From assembly GCA_014925825.1 (NCBI GenBank), contig JACGCK010000296.1, positions 1-48,157 of the forward strand: DNA of 48,157 nt, read 5' to 3'. The DNA comes from Pholiota molesta (Eukaryota > Basidiomycota > Agaricomycetes > Agaricales > Strophariaceae). The position numbers and the translations under genes are program-made. Shown piece by piece: positions 11,701 to 22,420 of the stretch; position 1 is the first letter of the stretch, and each line of letters begins with the position of its first letter. A model generated the notes under the pieces. That model saw only the letters and a program-made list of their open reading frames with translations. It ran no database searches and was not told where the DNA came from.

Positions 11701-13958
11701 AACACTGCTACTATGTAAGCAACTTAGGTCCCCATTACGCTCATTTGACATTTGACAGCATTAGTGTCATCGCAAATAAGTTATAATGCACCTAAATATA
11801 AGCATCTGATGGGTCACCAGTATCTGGCGCAGTAAACGGCAACAAGTTAGGAATAATATCAATTTTATAAAACCTTCAAGAATGACTGTTGTACGTTGAG
11901 CGCTGAGCTTAGATATGAGAATCATTTTAGGTCTCATTTGCTTCCATTGAACAATGCAAGTCAAATCCTGTGTCTAATATTTGTTTATTCCCTTAGCCAC
12001 TAATTCTGTTTCTAGCTATACTTCTTACATGTGATAAAGAATGCAAAAGACTCAGGCTTGCAATTAAAATGCCAGTAGTCAGAATCTCGTCAATGGTGGT
12101 GGCCGTTGTGCAAATGCACTGGCTTTTTCAATGCATGTCTAAAATTCATTTATCTCAATGACAAGGATCCCCTTCAAATGTAAGACACAAGCTAACGAGA
12201 AAATTATGTTCTGTCATGCACTATGCAGAATTTTAAGCATTCTTCTTGAAAGTGAAGTGGCAGATTACGACCCGCCATCACGCCGCCACACAAACTAATT
12301 TCCAAATTTGGCAATGTAATCACGTCGGCCAGGGTGATGCCATCAGTCCCGTCGGTGATGCGCATCGTCGATTGACGGAATCAAGTCAGCTCAAGAAGTT
12401 ATAAATAGAAGAGATGACAGCTGAGCTTCAGTTTGCCACATGTTCCAAGTCCCTTGTATGGAGCACGGAGGCTCGACTTTGCTTTCAAAAAAAAACGGAA
12501 TTGCGTGACACGAAGTCGACTTGGACCAATGATCAGGTAACATGATATCGCACGGCAAACTACACCGAACTTCAAACTGGACGACTTCTTGAAGAGATAA
12601 GGAAATAAGTACCCTGACAAAACAGCTTAATTATCGGGAGCACTCTTATATGTAGATTCCAAAACAAGGCTACCCGATAGCTAAAGATTCGGATCGTAGT
12701 CATGATAAGCACTTCGTGGCACAGCTTTACTGAATGCTCGCGCTTCAACTACAGAGTCTATTGATCAGAGTCTATTCACCCGACGTGCCTACATAATGTT
12801 AGAAGCATAAAAGCTAATACTTGGCTGATACCCCAAACCTTGCATATACATGGTGAGGCGGCTGCTCAAAGCGTAAATATCTTGCCTGATGGCAGTGCAT
12901 GTCGACCAAGTGCCAACGACGATACTTGGATCTCCTCGCTTGAGCTGAGCCTGTTGCCTGTATATAATGATAAAAACAACTGTAGATAAGCGGCGAACAG
13001 AGCAGAGAACAAGCATGTTGATCGGACTCTTCAAATCCCAAACTTCACCATGTCTACAATTACTGCCGCCAGCTCCATAGCGCTGTGACCGGGCCATTTC
13101 TTCTGCCACATGGCCCCTGATGGTGACTACTAATGCGTCTAGATGATTGCGATATCGCGGGTTGCTTCAAATACTTAACACTATATAGACTTGTAAGCAA
13201 TAGAAAGCGCTATTACCCAGAACTAGTGATCATAACTAGCCGCAAGGTATTTTCCAACATTCGAATGAGGTACTTATGAGCTTTTTATTTATTATCTGAG
13301 AACTATTCGTCGGTCATACACAGAAGACCGTCCCTACACCCCTACTTTATCACAGTTTCGTTCTTATATATCTCCCTATCAAAGCTTATAAAGAGACGAT
13401 AAGGCACGGATATTAAAAGGTCTAAACACTCAAAAAGTCAAGACTGATTCGATTCGACTCGACTCATAAAGCTGGGCGGCGATATGGAAGCTCGGACCGA
13501 CCCTACATGTTCGAAATAGCACCTGATAATTTTGTGCTTTACGTAGGTAGCCCATAGCAAAGCTGAAACTATCTGGAAGTAAGTGCAAGTGACAGCCTGA
13601 GGTCATCATTGTTCCTTTGTGTAAGCCGTCAGGAACAAAACGATCTCCAATCCGCGAAGAAGCGCCCTTCAATTGGAACCTCAATAGCATGACACATGTG
13701 AGGACATGTGGCTTTGCAATAGTTTGCAGTGCATAGGTTATCAGTACGTGATTGGCGGGACGATTGACCAGCCAACCATTGACTGGAGCATCTCAGGCTC
13801 GGTATGGGTACTTTCCGGTTCCAACCATCCCAGGCAGGCTTCGAGAACGGTCGTCATATTCCTGGTCCTGAATATATTGAGAAAAGAGGTAGCGATTAAA
13901 CACGTCCGAAAAAGATAAATACGGATGGCCGACATATTGCACAGGAGAGAATGTCGAT
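8761..13958. other. Gene desert of about 5.2 kb
   Basis: No recognisable gene in any frame. Open frames are short, overlap in several frames (for example 8963-9552) and lack known motifs. No reverse transcriptase, integrase, transposase or terminal repeat could be found by eye. A TATA-like TTATAAATA lies near 12399 on the plus strand, with no convincing ORF after it. It may be decayed mobile DNA, a heterochromatic spacer or a noncoding RNA locus. Confidence 0.5.
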
Positions 13959-15801
13959 CTATGACCATATATCTACGCCCCATCTTTTACTGGGATCAAC
14001 GGTCCTGAGCGGTTCGTGACTTGTTGCAGCCTTCTCTATAAGTTCGAATGCAGCGGGTGGCAGAGCAACAACTATAATTGTTACGACACAGAAGTAAGCA
14101 TTAGCGCTGCATACGCCTTGACCTGGATGAGTTACCTTTGAAGTTCTCCTCAATGCGAGATGGCGTAACACTCTTAGGGAGCACAACAGTCTAAAAGTGA
14201 GATTAGATCAAGACCTTGTCAAACATATTTCAAAATAACGACATACTCCACGTTGGACGTGCCACGAGATATAGACCTGAGCTGGTGTTATCCCGAGCTC
14301 CTTGGCGATTTTCTGGACCTACAATATTACAGATCAATTGGAAAGGCCAGACGTAGGTTCCAACTATAAAGTGCACCTCTGGAATTTGAAGACTTTCTTT
14401 GACCTTCCCCTCGCTGCCAAGAGGTGAGTACGCCTCAAGTAAGAGCCCGTTTTCTTTTGCCCACTGGCATAATTTGGAGGAATTAGCTGTAAGATTTTGT
14501 CCTACGCCCGAAGTGATGATTTACCTTGACCAACTCGGGCTGAGGATTCCAATAGCTCAATTCCACTTGATTGACAGCAGGCTTTATTTTCAATGGGTTG
14601 GCCGTCAGATTCTGAATGCGTCGGATGTTGAAGCTAGACAGCATGAGATGAGTATTTATATTTATGAACTCCATGGCATCGGGCATCGAAAGATGAACAT
14701 TCAAAATGCTTACTTGCTGATACCAATATTCCGGACTTTGCCCTTTTCGACCATCTCTTCGAGCTTCTTCCAAGTAGGATAAGGATTCTCAGTCAGCTCA
14801 AAATCGACATCGATTTCTTTTCCGTTGTTTTTAAAGGCAACTGGCCTGGTCAGGAAATCGAAAATGAGTAATTGTGTCTGCCTGTTAAGCAGAGAGAACA
14901 CTCACCAATGCATCAAATATAGATCGAGATAATCCGTGCCAAGCTTAGAAAGAGAGTCATCGAGAGCCGGTTCGACATCATTTGGTTGGTGGAATGTGTT
15001 CCAAAGCTTAGATGTTAACCATATATCGCTCCGAGGAACCCCGCTGGCTTTGATGGCTTCTCCCACTTCAGCTTCATTCTGTAGATAATTAGATACTTAT
15101 TCTTCCAGCATTTTCGCTATTTGATGAAATGACTTACACCATAAATCCATGCTCCATCGATATGGCGGTATCCAACATTTAATGCAGTCTTCGAAAAGGT
15201 CAATAAAAGGTCAATCTCAGTGTCCGTTTATTATTGTCGCGAGCCTCTCACTAACCTTGACGGCGGGGCCAACCTGTCCTGGGCCAGCTCGCCAGACGCC
15301 TGCAACAAATACACGAGTCAGAACCGCCTCGTGATGTACGCTTGAAAACGAACCCAATGCAACGGAAGGAATCTTATCACCAGACGGAAGCGTAAAATGT
15401 GTAGGAAGCGTCGCGTTCCCCGCCGCATTCGACATATTCCTGTGTCCATTCTCCAGCGGCACCATTCCTTGAAGTTGCTTTATCGTCTGATAGCACTTCT
15501 CCCTCGTCGCCGCGGTTATACGCCCCCTTGATAAGGGGAGCGTGTTCCTGAACACAAAGTACGACATGTAAAGAACCACAAAAATGGCGATCAAAGTCAA
15601 CTGGATTTTTTGTTTCCTGCGCCTACGCTCAGCCGTGCACAAATGGGCCAGCCGTACTTCGGTGTCAAATTCGTTGGTGGTGTTGCGGTCAGCCGCTGTG
15701 GAGTCGTTGATTCTCGGAGAGATTTTGGGACCTTCGTCCTCAGCCCGATCCTGGTCACTGGTCGGAAGTGGCTGATAGCTATGTGGAAGGATGGGAGCCA
15801 T
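13959..15801 (-). CDS. Membrane-anchored aldo/keto reductase, copy A
   Basis: NAD(P)H-dependent carbonyl reductase of the AKR superfamily with an unusual N-terminal extension. ATG 15801 was chosen (A at -3, G at +4) over the in-frame ATG 15849. The N-terminus is polar, then basic ([11 protein letters not shown]), then one membrane segment ([17 protein letters not shown]), giving a type II anchor. The catalytic domain follows: [29 protein letters not shown] (Asp and Tyr of the tetrad), [10 protein letters not shown] (Lys), [10 protein letters not shown] (His), [11 protein letters not shown], and [13 protein letters not shown], the NADPH-binding Lys-Ser-Arg-Asn motif. It ends WGVDIWS. All tetrad residues are present and the frame is intact across about nine introns. 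Copy B lies directly upstream in the same orientation. Substrate unknown. Confidence 0.9.
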
Positions 15802-16191
15802 GATTGAGGATGAGACAATAGGGGTGACCACTTTCCGAATTCCTCCCATAGATGATCATCATGGCGTCATGGCGCATAGGCTATCTCGGCCCGGAAAGCA
15901 ACTCCATAAAATGCCACCCAGGTCAGTTTGAGCAGCTGCACGATTTGCGGTCCAATGGCAAAATTTGCAAGTGAAAAAACAAGCCTTAAAAAGTTAAGGA
16001 GACAAGCGCTGACAAGCGTGCGCCACACGACGGAGCTGTTTTCGAAATTTGGATTCGCAGGCAGCTTCCCGTAATATCAAAGCAAGGTGAACCTAGTATT
16101 ATGGTATCCTAGTAAAACAGCTATGTAACTATGTACAGATAGAGCGAGCACTTAGCACAGTCCAAGTTCATCAAGAACAGAGAACGCCAGA
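15802..16191. promoter_or_regulatory. Upstream region of reductase copy A
   Basis: 390 nt between the stop codon of copy B and the start of copy A. It must hold the copy B 3' UTR and the copy A promoter. No distinct motif was recognised. Confidence 0.3.
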
Positions 16192-17842
16192 TCATTGCTT
16201 CAAATTGGCATCCCAAAAGTCAACCCCCCAGTGTGGGGTAGGGTCCAAGAGTTTGACAGGAGGATGGCTGACAGCTGCCTTCTCCAAACGCTCAAAAGCT
16301 TCTTGAGGCAGTGCAGTAACTGAAAGAAGAGTTAAAATAAAACATAACACGTGGAAGAATAGACTTTGCTCACTCTTGAGGTTCTCCTCAATGCGGGCGG
16401 GCGTGACACTCTTGGGAAGGGCGACTACTCCTCGTTGGACGTGCCATGAAATTATGACCTGTGCTGGTGTGATTCCAAGTTCCTCCGAGATGGCCTTGAC
16501 CTATGAAGAGATGAGTTAGCTGCTGAAGAGCGTAGTTTGTGCAACGATTCAACGAACCTCAGGAATCTCGAGTGTTTCCTTGACTTTGCCTTGACTTCCG
16601 AGAGGAGAGTAAGCCTGCAGAACAATGCCGTTGTCTTTCGACCACTATTTCATGATTGTCAGAATCGCGCAGGACCTATGTAGCAGGGTCATGTTACCTT
16701 TACGACGTCGGGCTCAGGGTTCCAGTAGCTCAGCTCATATTGAATGACCGAGGGCTTGATCTTGAGTGGGAAAGACATCAAGTGCTCCAGCCTGCGAATG
16801 TTGAAGCTGAGGGAGAACGATGTTAGTTTTGATCTTAATGAAAGCAAATAATGAACAGGACATACTTAGCGACTCCAATGTTCTTGACTTTGCCCTTCTC
16901 TACCATCTCCTCAAGCTTTTGCCAGGTTGTGTAAGGGTTCTCTGTGAGTGCGACATCGTTCTTTCCATCTTTTCCAAAAGCCACAGGCCTACAGAAAAAA
17001 TAATTCTGAGAAATTTCGGCAGAAAGGATTGGCATGAAAAACATACCAGTGAATAAGGTAAAGGTCGAGATAGTCCGTTCCTAATTTCGCAAGTGATTCG
17101 TCAAGAGCAGGCTCGACATCCTCCGGTGCATGGTGAGTGTTCCAGAGCTTCGAAGTGAGCCAGATATCCTTGCGAGCGATTCCGCTCTCCTTGATGGCCT
17201 CTCCAACCTCCGCTTCGTTCTATGTTAATGTCACTCAGCAGCGGTTTATGATACCAAAAATATCGATTAGATGCTTACACCGTAGGACCATGCTCCATCA
17301 ATGTGTCTGTATCCAATCTTGAGAGCAGCCTGATGGTAGAAATGAGTAAAGCTCGGGAGCAGGAGCAGTGAACAACACTAACCAAGGTAGCCGCTTTCAC
17401 TTCTCCCGGAGCAGCGCGCCACGTCCCTTCGATAGGCATGAGTAAAACTTGATTACACGGTTCAATAAAAGAGCCTACCAAGGGCAACAGTGGGGATTTT
17501 GTCGCCAGAGCGCAGAGTGAAGTGAGTTGGGAGTTGTCCAGGACCGCTCTGGACAGTAGCCATAGTGGCCTTGGACAGCCCAAAACGGCTCAGGACACCA
17601 TTCTTGATGCTGGTGATGCTCGGAGAGCGCGAGAGAAGATTGCGCGAAAAAAGAAGGAGGCCCATGTATAAGACGAGAAATGCGAGGATGTAGTGAATTG
17701 ATTTGAAGCTACTCTTCTTCTTGATATGCTTTATATGTCCGGCGCTTGTACGAGGGTCGCTGCGATTTAGACCGTTGGGACTGCTGGAAGAGGCACGCTG
17801 GCCGCGTGGAGAAGGGGACTTTTCAATGTTTGACTGTGCCAT
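16192..17842 (-). CDS. Membrane-anchored aldo/keto reductase, copy B
   Basis: Tandem paralogue of the gene at 13959-15801. ATG 17842 (A at -3) starts a polar, serine-rich tail ([15 protein letters not shown]), a basic patch ([12 protein letters not shown]) and one membrane segment ([16 protein letters not shown]). The reductase domain has [97 protein letters not shown], and the cofactor motif [15 protein letters not shown]. It ends [13 protein letters not shown]. The Asp, Tyr, Lys and His tetrad is complete. Introns fall at the same places as in copy A (after VALG, after the YG of the tetrad Tyr, within the HW codon), so the pair arose by duplication. Probable membrane-bound aldehyde or ketone detoxification; inferred only. 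Confidence 0.92.
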
Positions 17843-18419
17843 CGTTAAATAAAGGAAAGCCCTTAGACTGCTTGCAAATAAATGGAGGATATCTCGATCG
17901 GCCTCGGGGAACGCATGTCACAATTTTCGGAGAAGCTGACATGGTGCGGTTGCGATGACTGATATTTTGATTGAGACAGAGAGAATGAATCTAGCAAGTT
18001 CGTCTGCTCCTTGCTCTGATGGATGAGAGCAGGATAAGATAATGGTGTCGTCGCACAACCGGAATCCGCGGTGGCAAGACGCGTCCAGCACTCACGTGCA
18101 CTGATGTCATCGGCAACTTGTCAGCTATCCCTCCTTGCAACCTCCTTCAGCAAAACTTGAGGCGTCTAAAGCGCAGCAAACCGTTTGATTCTCACTTTAT
18201 ATCCAAGGATTACATGGATATACGGTGAAACGCACGACACTATCATTATCCATGTCTTCGTATCTTTTCCAACACGCATACATCCTGTACGGAGCTTGAA
18301 AGAGATCGACACACTGCACCAATATCCACGGACTCCGGAGGCATAGGGCCATAAAACTTGTACAACGACCCATAAGCCCGCGGAGTCTTGATCGTCGGTC
18401 AGGGCAAGAGCTCAATTTT
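17843..18419. promoter_or_regulatory. Upstream region of reductase copy B
   Basis: 577 nt between the GH131 stop and the copy B start. It contains an E-box CACGTG at 18093-18098 followed by a CRE/AP-1-like TGATGTCA at 18102-18109, about 255 nt upstream of the copy B ATG. Such sites suit bZIP or bHLH control of a stress gene, but single short matches are weak evidence. Confidence 0.3.
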
Positions 18420-19623
18420 TTAGCTTCTGATTGCCTGAATGGTACGTTCTCCACCAATGCTAATCCCATTTTCGACTCCCTCGACAAACACGCCGGAATA
18501 GAGTAACCTTTCCGTTGTCCCTTCTTGGATACCGAAATGGACAACATCTCCTTGATTCGCGGGGGTGTCTGCTGGATTAATCAATGGAAGCTAAACACAT
18601 TTGTTTAATTAACACTCAATACAGACAATTCCAAGGAAATCGGAAAACACACCTTGAGCACGCCAAAATGGAAATCTCCTTGGCCCGCAGATCCCGCGGC
18701 TGCAGTCAGGTTTGGCACCGCTTTGGTGACAGCCTTGAGAAGATTGTCATTCTTGGAGTAAAGCACAGCGAGCGTCCTGTTTGTCCAATCGACTTGAACT
18801 GCGAAGTTATGCCAATCGTCCGTTGTAAAAGGAGTCAAGAAAAGCACATCGAGTGCGTGGTCGCGAACTTTGAAGCTGTGTGCGTTTGTGGCTGGTAAAG
18901 CGCCGGTTGGGTTGGTAAAAGGAGACCCTGATAGAACCGTATTGAGGAGCTGCCCTTGAAGATAAAAGCGAGGCTACATACCCAGTTGAATCTCGAAGAC
19001 ATGAGATCCATCATTCGGTTCGATAAAAACGATTTGATACTCGTGTGTATAGTTCAGTGGTCTTGCTGCATCCGCCTTGATAGAAAAGTGAAACACCGTC
19101 ACTCCGGTCTCTATTAGAGGAATAACGAGGTGTGGATTGGCAGCGCTTCCACCCTTTTGAGCGATGATGTCTGTTCGCCGGAATCCAAATTGAGGGTCGG
19201 TCCCACCTGGCAGGAATATCGAGCTGTTATCGATCGCGACAGCAACGACTTGCTCATTGGGAAACGTGAGTTCTGGGAGAAGTGGAGAGAGGCGACGATT
19301 CCAAAGAGGAGTTGGCAAAACTGAGCGTCCCAACAAGGCAGTGTACTGGACCGCAATGCTTTAGTTGCATGTTGCATTATATATAGAAAATAAGAGCTCA
19401 CATGAGACGCATTTTCTGAGCCTCTCACCACTCTTTACAATCCAAGTGGTTGAGTAAATGTATCCCATGTAGGCTTACAAAACACTTACGTCAGGTATGG
19501 GTCAATAGAGTTGTTGAGATCGGTTTCCGTGTAATTGAAAGGAGCGCGTCCATCGAAAATAAGAGGAGTGGCTAGAGCACCTAAAAAAGAGGAAAGAGCA
19601 TAGAGGAGTGAAAACGCAACCAT
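18420..19623 (-). CDS. Secreted GH131 beta-glucanase
   Basis: GH131 enzymes are fungal glucanases acting on beta-1,3/1,6 and beta-1,4 glucans. ATG 19623 begins a signal peptide (MVAFSLLYALSSFLGALATP), then IFDGRAPFNYTETDLN, PEL/FPNEQVVAVAIDNSSIFLPGG, FGFRRTDIIAQ, VFHFSIKADAARPLNYTHEYQIVFIEPNDGSHVFEIQLG, ALDVLFLTPFTTDDWHNFAVQVDW, NDNLLKAVTKAVPN, GDFHFGVLKLP and a final exon with LLYSGVFVEG and GISIGG. The FRR, HEYQ.VF.E and DWHNFAV blocks are the family signature. There is no cellulose-binding domain and no GPI signal, so it should be a free extracellular enzyme. Frame intact, about four introns. It may act on plant or own-wall glucan. Confidence 0.88.
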
Positions 19624-20006
19624 GAGATGGCGAAAAAACGAAATGGTTCTCCCATTGATGTCGGCTTTTTTATGTAAGATTTTTTTCAAGGAGGAAAAAT
19701 GTCGGAAAAGGCGATATATCGGCCTTGTATCACATACGCCTAGTCCCTATTCTCTCGCCAGCAGAGGAGGTCATGGAAAGCTGTTTGACATGTCGGGGGT
19801 AATTTGTGGTACTTCTGACGCCATTCCAATTGGCATGTATATATAACACGAAAGTTGATGCTAGAATGAGGTCCGATCTTATTTAAAGATGGCACAATCT
19901 ATGATTATACCCCGCAGTCCCAAGTTACAAATAGATACTGGTTCTATAAGAGGAGTTCAATAATACAGAAGCTGCGGCACTAGAAAAAGCTCACCGACGT
20001 TGAAAG
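19624..20006. promoter_or_regulatory. GH131 promoter and GSH2 3' flank
   Basis: 383 nt between the GSH2 stop and the GH131 start. A TATATATAA near 19838-19846 is about 215 nt upstream of the GH131 ATG, a possible TATA element. Nothing else stands out. Confidence 0.3.
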
Positions 20007-21827
20007 TTAGTCAACGAGCAATAGCGAATCCAATACGGAAAATCCAGTTGCAACTCCACCTTCGTTGCTATCCTTTCCTTTCGTTCGAACAAGCCATCCA
20101 ACTTCCTTTTCATCAATGCGCTTGTCTGGCCCACCAAATAACGCCCATCCAAAAATGCCCAGCTCGCTTACCACATCTGTCTTGACAGGCGTCTGGCTCT
20201 CCGTGTCCGTAGCGCCTGCTCGAATAAGGTAATTTCCAAAGTCGTGGGGTGGTTGGATAAGTTCCATAGCAATCCAAGCCTGCCTCTCTTGTGGAGGTAA
20301 ACTGTCAAGGAATTTTGGAATGGCTTCTTTATAGACATTGTTTCCTCCTCCTTCGCGTTGTGGCTTGAGTACCAAGCCTGGGGCACCCTCTCTGGCCAGC
20401 CGTGTACCAAACTCCTCCACGCCAGATGAGGCAGATTGTAGGTCTGGTGTGACTCTATCTTCGCTAACATCCAAGCTCCACATTGCCATGAAACTTTCGC
20501 GCAGCTCGCTGATAGCTTCCGGTTCAAATACGTCGTCCCCATATTTCGCCTTGTCGGCCAAGAAGCGCTCCAGAATTCCTGGACGTCCCAGCACTTCCTG
20601 CACCTTCTTTCCACCAGCAAGTTGCAAGGCTATTGTTGGACACTTGATGGCTTTTGAGCCTTCAAGGAGGAGACGTGTATCATAATGACCTGGAGTTGGA
20701 TACTCGTGGGGCACGTATCCTGAGCGGTAATATACCGTCGAAATTTCTATGTATCCGGAAGGGTAGAGGTTGGGAGAGCATGTTATTCGTAGGACGGATG
20801 TTGAAGGATCGACAGATGCGGAATGCCTAAGTTCTTCGAAGGTTTGGCGAATGCTGTGAATGCCATATCTAGAATTGCCATTAGCTACTAAATCAGAAGA
20901 GGGATACAATGCATTACTTTTCAAGCAACTCGTATTCCAAGGGTCGCTGGTCAAATACATTTCGTTCTCCTGGTTGAACAACGAAAAGAATCTGCGATCT
21001 TTTTCTGTTTAGGCAAGGACGTCGAGGCAGCCATGAAGCATAAAACATACCCTTCTACACCGTATGCCCTATGCGCTTCCGCCAAACCGCTCGCTAGTCC
21101 TGCCGCAGTCTCATTTGAAGGAAAGTTGCCTGGTCGTAGGTATGTTGAACTGCCGTAGTAATTGGTCGCGGACTGGAGATATCTACATATCTATAAGTTC
21201 AACAAATCGGCCGTAGAAATGCCAATACTGGCCGAAGCACGAACCTGTGGAGTTCTGCAACTTTCCGTGATAGACAGCCAAAAGAAACTGATATTGTGTT
21301 GAATTCTACTTGTTTGATCGACAGTGGTTTTCCTGGAAGAGCATGGAGAAGATAGTCTGAACGAAAGAGACCGAGATGAAGGGGCTTGCGCGAGAATCAG
21401 ATGCTTTCGGTCTTTGTCCGAGTCTTGACAAATAGGCGTACTTGGGTGAGCCCGACATCTCTTAGTCGCTTCCACCCCGTCCATAGCTGTCCGATAAAAT
21501 CGTCCACTTTCCCCACTCCCATTTCTGCACCCATTATCTCGTCAAGGAATTCATCGTCCATTGCAATCCTGGCATACAGTACGTTGTAGATCCTCTGAAT
21601 CCTCTGGCCATGTTCGAATAAAGCACGAGGAATCGGTGAAGGAAACAACGCTATGGGAGCATGAATTGCAGCGCTAGGTACCGTTGGTTGGCGATCTGCG
21701 GGAGGCAAATATAGCAATCCATGGATAGTGCGTATGTTGTGGCATATAGAGTCAAAACCTCTAGTTGTTCCTCCGATAGTGATGGTGGCCAGCTTGCGAA
21801 GTCGAATGGCTGATCTGATGAAGACAT
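20007..21827 (-). CDS. GSH2: Glutathione synthetase (eukaryotic type), with an apparent 1-nt frameshift
   Basis: It joins gamma-glutamylcysteine and glycine with ATP to make glutathione in the cytosol. ATG 21827 (ACC before it) opens exon 1: SSSDQPFDFASWPPSLSEE. Further blocks are HGLLYLPPADRQP, IALFPSPIPRALFEHG, FIGQLWTGWKRLRD, LHLGLFRSDYLLH, QVEFNTISVSFG, ILFVVQPGERNVFDQR, YGIHSIRQTF, the glycine-rich ATP loop LKPQREGGGNNVY, AWIAMELIQPP, SELGIFGWALFGG and GFSVLDSLL. Introns include GTACGC...GCGCAAG and a 49-nt one before YGIHS. Near 21723 the frame jumps: ATTYALS and HGLLYLPP are joined by TATCCATGG, one C short of TCC CAT GG, and no GT-AG intron fits. Either an assembly indel or a recent disabling mutation; everything else looks functional. 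Confidence 0.93.
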
Positions 21828-22420
21828 GGTAGTTTCTTGAGTGCAAAGCAAAGAAATGCCTGGAACGCAGGGAAAAGGTTGGCTCTAATGAGAGATAAGA
21901 CACAAGAGCACACGGGCCGACTAAAACATTGCTCGAGATGATCTTGATCGCATAAAGCGATTGCGACATCTGCCTGCATGAGTAAGAAAATGAGAAATCA
22001 GGATTGCCAATGCGGAAGTGAACGCGGTCGCGGTCATGTGGCAACATTACTCTGCAGGGCTGAGGGGTGCACTAGTAGTAGTACTGCTACAAACCCTACT
22101 CCAAATTGTCGCTAATATACAATGTACGATACATACAGACGAAAGCCCAAGAAGAGATCAGAAAACTAAGGTAATAAATATTTGAGACACGACTCTAGAC
22201 ACGTCAGCTAAAAAGATTGCAGCATGGCATTGGTAGGAGAACGACGAGTACGCCAAGGAAGTAGGGATATGAATGCAACAGCTATGTAGTCTGAGTAGAA
22301 GGTTGAGTGAATAGTTTCAGTGAAAAATGTCATCGTTAGTGTCGTGAGTCGAGAGTGATGACTATACAATAAAGGACATGAAAGGTCAGAACAAGATAGC
22401 AACCATGACAATCATGAAAA
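21828..22420. promoter_or_regulatory. GSH2 upstream region
   Basis: 593 nt between the end of KRE6-like copy A and the GSH2 start. Frames that run through it are extensions of the GSH2 frames without start codons of their own. No clear motif recognised. Confidence 0.3.

Noticed and set aside
21840..22047. N-terminal extension of GSH2 in the HGLLYLPP frame
   Set aside because: The open frame continues upstream but gives unfamiliar sequence, while the family-like start MSSSDQPFDF lies in the other frame; a one-base indel explains this better.
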